Below, in pieces: positions 9,901-17,164 of a stretch of DNA of 64,000 nucleotides (its first letter is position 1; every line of letters starts with the position of its first letter). Source of the stretch: Acidimicrobiales bacterium. Its GTDB lineage: Bacteria > Actinomycetota > Acidimicrobiia > Acidimicrobiales > SHLQ01. The stretch covers positions 52,649 to 116,648 of the forward strand of contig JAHDDK010000005.1 of assembly GCA_020629375.1 (NCBI GenBank), given 5' to 3'. Position numbers and translations under genes: made by a program. The notes beneath the pieces are model-generated. The model saw nothing but the letters and a program-made list of their open reading frames with translations, did no database searches and was not told the DNA's origin.

Positions 9901-10097
9901 GCCGGGATCGGTAGCGGACCGACCGGTTCGGCTCCAGCATCGGTGACTTCTTCCGGAACCGCCTCCTCTTCGACTGCACCGACCGGTCCAGCCGCGGCGA
10001 CCACGAGCACAGCAACCGTGATCACGGCGACAACTGGCCGATGGTGTAGGGACGTAGACCATCGTGACGAAACAGGAAAACGCTGAAGGAGTGCCAT
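3909..10097 (-). CDS. Giant secreted RTX-like repeat protein, paralogue A (2062 aa)
   Basis: Not a protein I recognise by name. The N-terminus has a Sec-type signal (hydrophobic VVAVITVAVLVVAAAGPVGAV, cleavage likely near residue 41). Residues about 45-300 form a beta-rich region with a CSC motif and the phrase VTGVPALDVVG. Residues about 510-750 carry Asp/Gly-rich repeats resembling calcium-binding RTX nonapeptides (GGAGEDDLDVAGDG, GGAGDDRS). A core shared with the two neighbours follows: VTYVIDVERF ... LDPLDYMIF ... SDRVILNVLTPMP (near 820). Then FRDPNP, VVLD, GVWWDP and FDFYARTTT (near 1084). The last 400 residues are helical and coiled-coil-like and end NTLPK. Export and calcium binding are inferred. 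No membrane anchor or sortase signal is seen at the C-terminus. The 24-nt leader has no clear Shine-Dalgarno. Confidence 0.85.
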   Translation of the reverse strand: MALLQRFPVSSRWSTSLHHRPVVAVITVAVLVVAAAGPVGAVEEEAVPEEVTDAGAEPVGPLPIPATAECVGYTPLAGSAGQWEIAELCSDFPGGTQVPAEWAATGCMRGQPDGSVLFGECADPLTDDEVLAAAQASGLAVECSCGDGGIVGEATFTVTGVPALDVVGRNAQLVLRLTDGAGGVIDSVTGSLLAPPTVVLSADIDVSSVTATLLVSGADGSELEFGSRSHSVLRISPTAQASDATPVDANTSGFVPLNVAPAPDSFALPAVGNVVTPVVNALVCVELNCGVGESTGVPASEWCVLPNGDYYGPPDNWVGPLLPCPAGFVVPGTTQPGTNGLPPFTLPGVTVIPRPRDEDDLDYDPDLPPLTGDDELPNSDTATIDGGRVFEILIATDYGFRDGDWSGHNRFENYLPELFPNDTIVIIFGDTLHPTRDGWFPGRLTEAEIDFLGSLDNDVIFRVIDDPKADHTHTLTIDGVVTIEDGVNNINVDTDDGFVLYAPNDENLNIDGRDSEHAAGGQLGGGDDDVEFDDVREVVFDGGAGEDDLDVAGDGSVALYGNDGDDRLRGSGEDVFLDGGAGDDRSTLGSDGIVEIGDGHDTAGFADGYDEQILRIDVPDGIGPIDPSGPRLRPDGDYDVEVVLGADGDADRSIARNGDGTIFDTDDYGSDNPDIWETGDGRDMVVYEVRHDLDEDDIIVRTGDGGDYFEVQSADGREAQDNDITVTPRILNPRFGDERSITVELGDGDDIASVDVTYVIDVERFTDDYVDEMGALSWGNATNLDPERFNYLVNEADLDPLDYMIFVAPDGTLIDGGEGSDRVILNVLTPMPHKAQGRLGEAHIPAGLDGFEFGEFVGEYLPDTDSDDDLPPGDRGSIPSILSAGAQGLRYEYEITLQVDPGSSERVGDLIEYGEFNEDGEFIPRGEIRLNANGSPYNHVKIWLSSDKLGFRDPNPELNEGNPALSFQVYSSNIEDMLYNHEQGDPEWPRDADGPADTLIPHVVLDEDNNYVLDATRPTDSRPGVWWDPLDLLRPDPDSIGSGGSGNPGDDDDDNDPPPPPPSTPAELAADLGRQPSATELFDFYARTTTISADGFQGMLTSFDVPGQTTLVGVSDLETPLTALTGQGLEGAILRNLGPDTMEFTAEYWNGETEDISLESGEAWEFGTEAQFHPVGLGTFMLDGQEVLTATTISDGGPLGLFTLDTLKQPDGSDYVSIGLPPPGQLMFSPGGSFGMASPLVVETVVELQSGDLLGNTAADHHLYGFPATYHAEGIVMPIDIASRNALIESGNGIGGWVDPNVYGNQIVGHTDFELQNEITKVAVIPHEVDGEWNYYLHFTRYEKLADGAASGTLNDIKNANGGTLYQYTSTVYSLNQLDIDTRLPGPVGSNNTRRDTLSPSDTDYDLDALEAELEQLIDSRPNFVIPSLNLGVDHAFTASGLSALDKRIIELENEIQKAKATTFDAVIENALSHVYGTFGDRTKIKEIDQHQLDEVLRETAGVFLDQFDVGALPNGTNGHDNVSVLPFGLNHDVAGLNTMVDLRTSEGELQRPAFGSDIDGILDFELAEINQLQSRPATKPIGDMLQAVRTFSDDSASPNEIEQATSLFYTAIAQAGAVIEGGGSAIASADKSGAAAIIGGLGGTIRQLGQTGVTQQWLTMSTIANNLAMSSLQLNARSAEGTAGFQGALIEANLNPEAKQNQVSQLELEAANYAASLFRQYHENQWNETWNQAVVEHQPVLQNNLDQKNALENYNVQLSQATAQHEQAVRIFNYQQSQDRANFDATVAGSRQRLTSAVDQQSVGNLAEINTLIADGDLIAQTLVDMGQQDKLKDLTYLRPVSYNGGVKYVPSIDAGAQAVVVDGRVIFADPALQPQPPTFTPPTAPVLTGEVADIPDLKYTAPLIDAALGSVTGQAFSPDIDAAVQNSVDQLYTLGQQGDFYQALNMATTIDGDQLGTVYVDALRTELLNQWEAEGFGGYSSIDDVPRDSSLGQIFGSLDRYEAQLNTSYRDYVQVSQMSDLLGGLTDYVIDASTQLSEVGWETLGSDSQLTYSIVNTLPK

Positions 10098-10121
10098 GAG
10101 TCGATCGTCTCATCGGCCTAA

Positions 10122-10137
10122 CGGTTCATACGTACCG
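10122..10137. promoter_or_regulatory. 16-bp inverted repeat upstream of giant gene A
   Basis: Plus-strand CGGTTCATACGTACCG is CGGTnC-N4-GTACCG-type symmetry, 24 nt before the start codon at 10097. It is nested in a wider near-palindrome, with GGCCTAA at 10115-10121 and TTAGGCC at 10140-10146. It matches the elements before the pilus operon and the other two giant genes in both sequence and distance. The remainder of the 171-bp gap (10098-10268) shows no gene and no convincing terminator for gene B. Confidence 0.72.
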
Positions 10138-10268
10138 ATTTAGGCCAGCTTGACGTAGACGTAGGCAGTCACGACGTTGTACAACCCGGGAGCCGCGCTT
10201 CAGGCGGACACGTGATCTGGTTCACGACAGCGGTTCCATGGACGACCCCGCATCCGACGACTGGGTCC

Positions 10269-13200
10269 TCAGTTCTTGGGCACGGTGTCCACCAGACGGA
10301 AGTTCGATGCTGCACCGTTTGCCCCGATCATCTCGTTCCAGGCGTCATTGAGGAATGCGTCGTTCGTGGCGAACATGTACGCCTCCAGGTCTCCGTATGC
10401 CGCCGAGAGCTGGTGCAGCTGGGCGTAGTCGCGGAACGCCGTGTTCAGGTCGGATTCCACCCGATCCAACGTTTCGAGCACGAAGCCGAACCACTCGGTG
10501 TCCGCGTAGCCATCGGCCGTTGCCTGTGCACGCAGCTCTGCTTCGATCTGCGACGCAAATCGTGTACCCAGTGGCTCGCCATCGAGCTGAGCTTCAAGAC
10601 TCGCAAGACCGTCCCAGTCCGAGTCGGCCACGTACTGGTGCATTTGGTCCACGGTCCGAGACACCGCCGCGTCGACAGCTGGCGAATCGATCGCGCTGTC
10701 GATTGCATTCAGTCGAGTCGAGATCTGCGATTCGACGTACGCGATCTCGGGAGCCAGGGCAGCCTCGATCGAGAAGTCTGGGAAGGCGACCGTCGGCCGG
10801 ACCGGCCGAGGCGCTCCGAGCATGTCGTCGTGGAACTGCACGGAGTAGATCGAATACTCACCCGTCTGCGCATCCGGAGTTGCGCCGTCGGGAAGTGCCG
10901 CCACCGCCGCAATCGTCGGGTTGGGGATGAGCACCTCCTCGCCGGTGAACGGGTTCGTGATCGGCGTCAGCACCGAGTGGTCCTCCAGCCTCAAGCCAAT
11001 CGCTCGGGCGACCGCCGGGTCGGCCTCGGTGTTCATTCGATGCTCGACCGCGCCGGCGATCGCATTGCCCCGTCGAATGAGGTCGTTCATGATCGCCTCG
11101 TCTTCGAGGGCTCGGGCCAAGCGGAACTGCATCGACCCCGCCGAAGACGTGTCCGATCGACTCGTTTCGACGATGGTCCGGGCGAGGTCGCGGCGGCTCT
11201 CCCACTGGCTGAGCGTGTCTCCATACGTTTCGTCGATGCGAGCCACCTGGGCCTGATACGCAGCGATGTCGGCCTCCCGTTGCTCACGCACGTTCGAGAG
11301 TTGGGCATTGTCGGCGAGGATCTGATTCGTCAATTGCGCATGCTCGCTCCGATGGCCCCGCTCGTACATCTCACCGACCCAATCAGTGAGCTCACGCTCG
11401 AGTGCCGTGATTTCCAACTTCTTTGCATGTGCGTTGGTATTCGCAGCGACGATGGCTGCTCTGAAGCTCGCGGAGTTCGCCTCAGCGTTTCTCGCAATGG
11501 TCTGGTTCTGAGCAGCGATCCGATTCGCCTCCGCCGTTAGCCCAACCCATTGGCGAAGGTTGCCGAGTTCGCTGACCTTCGACATCCGTTGTGTGGCGTC
11601 GAACAGGTTCTTGGCAATCTGACCACCTCGCGAAACGCCTGGGTCCACTTGGCCCAGTGCCCCTACTGCGCCCATTGCCTCGAAGAGCTGGCCAGAAACA
11701 GTCCAGAACGCTGACCGTGCTGCCAGTCGTTCGGTCTGCGGGAGTGAGTTGTCCTGCATCCTCCGGTTGTTATACGCAAGCTCGCCTCGAAGTTGGGTGA
11801 TGAGGTCGTTTGATTCCCGCATTTCTTCGATCTCCCATCTCGGACGATTGAAGATTGCGCGAGCGTCCGAATCCCATCCGGGCGCCGACGTGTCAGCTCC
11901 CTCAGCGAGCGAGATCATGTCTCCGCGACCGGCGTTGTTGCTCATGGTCGCGGGCCAGGAGAATGGCAAGGCATTGACACCATCCACGCCCACGGAACCC
12001 GAGGGCATCAGGCCAGCGCCGTAGCGTTGAAATCTCGTCGTGGCGCCGTAGAGGAGACTCTGCAGCCCGTTTTGCGTCAGATCGGTGACGATACGTCCTC
12101 CTCGTTCATCGAGATTCGCACCGAAGGCATCAACAAGCTCCGACTCTTCATAGCTGTCCAAGCCATGAATTCCGGCCACGACGCCCGTCACGAGCTCGTC
12201 GTAGAACGGCTTCTCGAGGCGCAGGTACTCCGCCATCAGGTCATTGCGCTCGCGCCGGAGGCGCAGCCAGTCGCTTCGGTCCAGTCGCCCGCCCGGTTGC
12301 CCAAATGGACCTTCGAGCGATTCCATTGACGCAGTGATCTCGTCAATCTCGGCTTCCAGCTGAAGACGACGCTGTCGGAGTTCCAGTTCGGTCAGGTCAC
12401 TGCCGAGGGCGTGATAGTCCCAGATCTCACGATTGAGCGTCTCGCCTGTGGGGTCAGCGAGATCGATGTAGTCGTGATGGAACTCGTTCAGACTGTATGT
12501 GGTCTTGGTGTACCGGTACAGATCGCCCCCAGCGGTGCGAAGCTGGGATTGTTGATAGGCCGCGTCGTCGTCCTCGAGCCGGTCGAAGCGCGCGATCTCG
12601 ATCTCATGGATCATTCGCCCTTCGGCGTCTCGTCGAGTGAAGAGGCGCGCAACGGACTCTCGCGGGAGCGGGTTGTAGTCGGCATGCGGAACCGCGGCCG
12701 CAGAAATCTCGTCATAGTCATACGGGGCAAATGGGTCCCTTCCTGCGTTCACGAGCGAATTGAAACTGCCCGGTCCAATCGGCAGGAGGACGGCCTCGAC
12801 GTGCCGAACGGCGGGAAAGCCGAACAGATGGTGTGCCGTCTCCGTCGAATCGTGGATGTCTTGGCTCCGAAGGTCATCGATGAAGAGATTCGACGTCGTC
12901 TCGACAACGAGCGACGTTTCCTCGATCCCGAGAATCCCGCCTGGCGGAGTGAACGTCACCTGACCTTCGTCCGGGAGGCGGACCATGCCCGTCCGGTTGC
13001 CGTAGTAGGTGTCACCAAATTCCTCGTCGGAGTAGTTCGGATTGCTGTAGAGATGTATCGGGCTCAGGTCTGAGATGCTGGTCGCGACGAGCATCCCGTC
13101 TCCATGGCGCTGTGTGACGCCGAGCTCCACCGGGACATATTGATGCCCGGGCCCGAACTGCCAACCCTGACCTGGCAGGACCGTGACCTCGCGTTCTTCA

Positions 13201-16200
13201 CCATTCCAAAATGTTGCGGTGAATCGAACCGCGTCCGGGGAGGTGTTGCGGAGGAGGGCTCCGCCGATGCCGTGTCCGGCCAAGACGCCAAGATCTGTCT
13301 CGAGATCCGTGATCGAAATCCCTCGGGCTCCTTCACCGGTGTCGTAGGTCACGAGCTCGCCAGCAAAGCCGCCGTCGGTCGAACGAACGGTGGTCGTACG
13401 AGCATAGAAATCGAACAGCTCGGTGTTGGTCGGCGGGCGGCCAAGCGCAGCCTCGAGCTCCTCTGGGGTCGATGGCGGCCCATCCGACGGATCTCCCGAC
13501 GGGTCCGGCAGGCCAGCCCCCGTACCACCCGAGAAGTTGCCGCCACCTCGGAGAGCGTGGTCGATCGGATCCCACCACACACCGGGGTCATATCCCCGTG
13601 CGATCGTGGCGTCGAGCATGTGATTGTTGGATGCATCGAGGACAACACTCGGGATGAGATCGGTTGCGGGACCATTCGGCGTGTCCGGCCATCCCAGATC
13701 ACCGGGAGACAACGTCGCCTCCGTTGAGGCGAATGGCCCTCCGAATACTTGGAATCCGAGTGCACCGCCAGGACCGTTTGCGTCGGGGTTGGGGTCCCGG
13801 AATGCGAGATTGGGTGTGGAGAGAAAGATCTCTTCATCTGTCGGCGCATCGAGACCGAGTCGAATCGACCCGCGTCGTACAAACGCTCCATCGATGATCT
13901 CGCCGTAGTCGATGAGATCGCCCGCACGGTGCCGACTTCCGACATGTGCCTTGATGCTGATGTTGAACTCGAAGCGCGTCCCTGCCGGATGATCGTCAAG
14001 TTGACCGAGCCGACCGCCCGAGCCGGGCTCGTTCGGCGGCGGAGCATCGTCGCTCTCGATGTCGAGGTAGGTGCCGACGAACTCCACGTGCTCGTGGCCG
14101 GTCACGCCTCCGATGACGTGATCCATCCCCAAACGGCCCTCGACACTGCGCGGCATCGGCATCAACACGTTCAAGATCACCCGGTCATTGCCCGCTCCGA
14201 GGTCAATGGTGACCCCTTCCGGTCCGATGAAGGTCATGTAGTTGAGCGGGTCGAGATCTGCGCGGTTGGCGAAGTACGTGAAGTTCTCTGCGTTGAGGTC
14301 TCGCCCGACCAGCCGGATTCCTCCGGGTCCCACTTCACGCACGTAGTCTGCAATGAATCGGTCCATGTCAATGATGTACGTGACATCGACTTCGACGACG
14401 TCATCCCCTTCACCTGCGTCGATGTGTGTCTCGGTCGGGGAAGACGGATTGATCGTCTGCTGGTCAACCGTCTCCCCCTCAGCCTGGACCTCGCGGCCGT
14501 TGATCGAAATCACGGAAATGTGGTCGTTCCCACCCTCGGCTTCGATGACGATGTCAGGCACCTCGCTCTCTTCGGACCGTTGCGCCGAGTACCCATGGTC
14601 GACCTCATACCGAATCGAGTCAGCACCGTCACCGGTCTGGATGATGTCGAAGTTCGCAAGATCTTCTTGGTTCACGACATCCCCAGCTCCCGTCGCGATC
14701 CGGAACACCTGATCTTTGAGACCGTCGTCGTCGAGTCCGATGTCGACGCCGACGACATAGATCCCGTTCGGGTCGTCGTTGCGTCGGAAGCCCGGAGTGC
14801 CTTCGGGTACACGGACGCGAATGATCTGATCATCGACGGTGACACGATCACCGTCTTCGTTCTCATATGTCCTCGATGCACCGATCTCGTCGAGACCGTC
14901 GCCGACGTACACGACGCCCGAGCCTTCTGCAGAGATGGAGTCGTTCCCCGCGCCACCGTCGATGATGTACTCACCTGAGTCATCAGTGACCGCAACTCTT
15001 AGTTCGTCGTCACCCGCGCCGCCGTAGACCGCTGCGTTGTCGATGTCGACCAGACGAACAGAGTCCGACCCGTCGCCGCCGTCGATGGACACGGTGTCGG
15101 CGTTGTCTCCCCTGACGCTGTCGTCCTGACCACCAAGTCGAGCAATGAGCGTGTGTTCCGTATCGGCAACATCGATGGACACACCGCCAGGATTCTGGTT
15201 CTCTCGCGCATCGAGAACAAAGTCGTCTTCAGTGCCCACGTCGAATCCGTCAACACCGCCGCGCAAATCGATAACTCCGCTGGCGCCGTCCATCGTGTCG
15301 TAGTCCCAGTCGTGCTCGGGTGACTGGTTCTCGAACACGACCTCGCCGTCAATCCGCCCGAAGAAGTCTGGGCTGTTCGGAGCGAACTCCGACCATGACT
15401 CGCGAAAGGCACCGCCGTCGTACCAACTGCGATAGGTGAACCCGAAAGTGACGGTGTCCGAGGCACGAACCACGGTCGGCCCGGTCGGCCCGAGAGGTGA
15501 GTCCTGGTCGACTCCCCAGCCGTCTTCTGGCGGATGGCCAACGACGCCACCGTCAATGTGGTTGCCACCCTCAATCGGTCGCACGTTGGTGTAGGGCAAA
15601 CCATCCGGGCCAGTCAGGTCCGGAAGATCTGGGTCGAAGTCTTCATCCTCTTCGTCCCGAGGACGCACGACAGACGGCAGAACGAAAGGTGGGAGGGTCC
15701 CTGAGTTGCCGCCACCACTTGACGATGTCGAACAGGTGACTCCATCACTCGTCACGATCGCCGGAGTTCGCTCACCACCGTCTACGCAGAAGTACGTCGT
15801 GCCATTCGATCCATCCGTTGTCGTGATGATCAACACGTTTGGGTCGCTCGCCGACACGAACGGGGTGCATGCGTCATCGATTGGCCCGGTGTAGCCGGCA
15901 GGCGCATCGGGACTGCCGTCGGCGTTTGTGCAGTACGAGTAGGGTGCGTTCGACACCGATTCGCACGTCGGTAGAGGACCCACGCCAAATCCGGGCGTCG
16001 TATGTCCACCGGAGTCGATGCACGCCTGAGGCGTCGTCGGCGTGTTCCAGGTGAACGCCTGTGGCGAGCCGTTCGCGCCCACGCGGGCAAGAGGTGCGAC
16101 CGCCGTCGGGAGCGCAGCATCGACTCCGACCGACGCCGAGGCGACGGGCGTTTCGATCTCTGCCAAACCGTTCACCGAAAGCGTGAGCACATCGACGGTC

Positions 16201-16919
16201 GTCGACGCCGGGAAGGTTGGGCCGTCGACCGCAATCTCGTCCACGACGTCATCGCATGTTCCGACGAGCGATTCGAAGGTCGCCTGTTGCTCGACAGTCA
16301 GCGGCGAGTCACCGTCCTCGTTCAGCGCAGCCTCGTACGCTGCGCACGCAGCTGGCGCTGGCGTGGTCTGCGTCAAGGTCGAGCTCCCAAAGGTCGCGAC
16401 GGCAGAGACTTCGGTGGCGCCACCCTCGCCGAAGATGATCTCGACACGCTCTCCGAAGGACCGCTCGGTTCCGCCTCCGTCAGCGAAGTAGGCGCCTGCC
16501 GGCAACTGCCACACGACGGAATCGACGGTTGCCGATCCGGCAATCGCAACACCGCTGACTTCGTCGTCGATGGCGATGGTGCCAGAACCGTCGAGCCAGA
16601 ACGACACCGCAGAGCCGACCAATACCCCTTCACCGCTGGAGTCAGAGTTGAGCGAGAACTGCGCTGCGCCAAACATGGCCGCTTCGCCGTCCTCAAGGGT
16701 CTCCGTGCTCGCCACACCGGGCGATTCGAAGTCGTCTGCGCTGTCGAGCGCCAACAGCTCGACGAGTTCGGCAATGTCATCGTCGGTCACGTCGACGTCG
16801 CCCTCCGTCTCCTGCGCAATGGCGACCGAAGAGTTCAACCCGAAGAGGACGATGAGCAATGACGCCATCGCACATGAGGCGGCCATCGGTCGGATGAGGG
16901 GCGAGTACCTGCTATTCAT
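10269..16919 (-). CDS. Giant secreted RTX-like repeat protein, paralogue B (2216 aa)
   Basis: Paralogue of the protein encoded at 3909-10097, with the same order of parts. It has a signal peptide (MAASCAMASLLIVLFGLNSS...), a beta-rich N-terminal region, and Asp/Gly repeats at about 540-840 (GGAGDDELRVAV, GGAGNDSISAEG). The shared core follows: VTYIIDMDRF ... LDPLNYMTF ... NDRVILNVLMPMP (near 915). Then FRDPNPDANG, GVWWDPIDH, STPEELEAALG, FDFYARTTT (near 1171) and a long helical C-terminal half with many Ala/Gln/Glu-rich segments, ending VDTVPKN. The match to A extends to the extreme C-terminus, so the helical tail is a conserved part. No enzyme motif stands out. Roles as adhesin, S-layer-like or matrix protein are possible but unproven. 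Gene A lies 170 bp downstream on the same strand, but each gene has its own upstream inverted repeat. Confidence 0.85.
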   Translation of the reverse strand: MNSRYSPLIRPMAASCAMASLLIVLFGLNSSVAIAQETEGDVDVTDDDIAELVELLALDSADDFESPGVASTETLEDGEAAMFGAAQFSLNSDSSGEGVLVGSAVSFWLDGSGTIAIDDEVSGVAIAGSATVDSVVWQLPAGAYFADGGGTERSFGERVEIIFGEGGATEVSAVATFGSSTLTQTTPAPAACAAYEAALNEDGDSPLTVEQQATFESLVGTCDDVVDEIAVDGPTFPASTTVDVLTLSVNGLAEIETPVASASVGVDAALPTAVAPLARVGANGSPQAFTWNTPTTPQACIDSGGHTTPGFGVGPLPTCESVSNAPYSYCTNADGSPDAPAGYTGPIDDACTPFVSASDPNVLIITTTDGSNGTTYFCVDGGERTPAIVTSDGVTCSTSSSGGGNSGTLPPFVLPSVVRPRDEEDEDFDPDLPDLTGPDGLPYTNVRPIEGGNHIDGGVVGHPPEDGWGVDQDSPLGPTGPTVVRASDTVTFGFTYRSWYDGGAFRESWSEFAPNSPDFFGRIDGEVVFENQSPEHDWDYDTMDGASGVIDLRGGVDGFDVGTEDDFVLDARENQNPGGVSIDVADTEHTLIARLGGQDDSVRGDNADTVSIDGGDGSDSVRLVDIDNAAVYGGAGDDELRVAVTDDSGEYIIDGGAGNDSISAEGSGVVYVGDGLDEIGASRTYENEDGDRVTVDDQIIRVRVPEGTPGFRRNDDPNGIYVVGVDIGLDDDGLKDQVFRIATGAGDVVNQEDLANFDIIQTGDGADSIRYEVDHGYSAQRSEESEVPDIVIEAEGGNDHISVISINGREVQAEGETVDQQTINPSSPTETHIDAGEGDDVVEVDVTYIIDMDRFIADYVREVGPGGIRLVGRDLNAENFTYFANRADLDPLNYMTFIGPEGVTIDLGAGNDRVILNVLMPMPRSVEGRLGMDHVIGGVTGHEHVEFVGTYLDIESDDAPPPNEPGSGGRLGQLDDHPAGTRFEFNISIKAHVGSRHRAGDLIDYGEIIDGAFVRRGSIRLGLDAPTDEEIFLSTPNLAFRDPNPDANGPGGALGFQVFGGPFASTEATLSPGDLGWPDTPNGPATDLIPSVVLDASNNHMLDATIARGYDPGVWWDPIDHALRGGGNFSGGTGAGLPDPSGDPSDGPPSTPEELEAALGRPPTNTELFDFYARTTTVRSTDGGFAGELVTYDTGEGARGISITDLETDLGVLAGHGIGGALLRNTSPDAVRFTATFWNGEEREVTVLPGQGWQFGPGHQYVPVELGVTQRHGDGMLVATSISDLSPIHLYSNPNYSDEEFGDTYYGNRTGMVRLPDEGQVTFTPPGGILGIEETSLVVETTSNLFIDDLRSQDIHDSTETAHHLFGFPAVRHVEAVLLPIGPGSFNSLVNAGRDPFAPYDYDEISAAAVPHADYNPLPRESVARLFTRRDAEGRMIHEIEIARFDRLEDDDAAYQQSQLRTAGGDLYRYTKTTYSLNEFHHDYIDLADPTGETLNREIWDYHALGSDLTELELRQRRLQLEAEIDEITASMESLEGPFGQPGGRLDRSDWLRLRRERNDLMAEYLRLEKPFYDELVTGVVAGIHGLDSYEESELVDAFGANLDERGGRIVTDLTQNGLQSLLYGATTRFQRYGAGLMPSGSVGVDGVNALPFSWPATMSNNAGRGDMISLAEGADTSAPGWDSDARAIFNRPRWEIEEMRESNDLITQLRGELAYNNRRMQDNSLPQTERLAARSAFWTVSGQLFEAMGAVGALGQVDPGVSRGGQIAKNLFDATQRMSKVSELGNLRQWVGLTAEANRIAAQNQTIARNAEANSASFRAAIVAANTNAHAKKLEITALERELTDWVGEMYERGHRSEHAQLTNQILADNAQLSNVREQREADIAAYQAQVARIDETYGDTLSQWESRRDLARTIVETSRSDTSSAGSMQFRLARALEDEAIMNDLIRRGNAIAGAVEHRMNTEADPAVARAIGLRLEDHSVLTPITNPFTGEEVLIPNPTIAAVAALPDGATPDAQTGEYSIYSVQFHDDMLGAPRPVRPTVAFPDFSIEAALAPEIAYVESQISTRLNAIDSAIDSPAVDAAVSRTVDQMHQYVADSDWDGLASLEAQLDGEPLGTRFASQIEAELRAQATADGYADTEWFGFVLETLDRVESDLNTAFRDYAQLHQLSAAYGDLEAYMFATNDAFLNDAWNEMIGANGAASNFRLVDTVPKN

Positions 16920-16944
16920 GACGCAGGCCCCATCACGTCCGTAG

Positions 16945-16960
16945 CGGTACGTTCGGACCG
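16945..16960. promoter_or_regulatory. 16-bp inverted repeat upstream of giant gene B
   Basis: CGGTACGTTCGGACCG is CGGTAC-N4-GGACCG, one mismatch from a perfect inverted repeat, 25 nt before the start codon at 16919. A second partial copy (AGGTACATGTACGCAT) lies at 16991-17006. Apart from these and a small hairpin at 17101-17118, the 245-bp gap 16920-17164 holds nothing I can assign. Confidence 0.7.
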
Positions 16961-17100
16961 AAATGACAGGTATCTAGGTGCCGACGCAATAGGTACATGT
17001 ACGCATGTCGGCCTTCGGGCGATCGATCAGCCCCCCTGTCTCGGGGATGTTCCCGAACTCGATGATGCTGTCCGAGACGAATCTGTCCGTCCGAGGTGAA

Positions 17101-17118
17101 CGGCCAGGCGACTGGCCG
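17101..17118 (-). terminator. Small GC-rich hairpin after giant gene C
   Basis: Seven-bp perfect stem CGGCCAG/CTGGCCG with a four-base loop, about 50 bp past the stop of the minus-strand gene ending at 17165. No T-run is evident. Plausible weak or factor-assisted terminator only. Confidence 0.3.
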
Positions 17119-17164
17119 ATCGAGATGGATGCTTGCTCAGGTGGGCCGACGGAAACGTGACTCG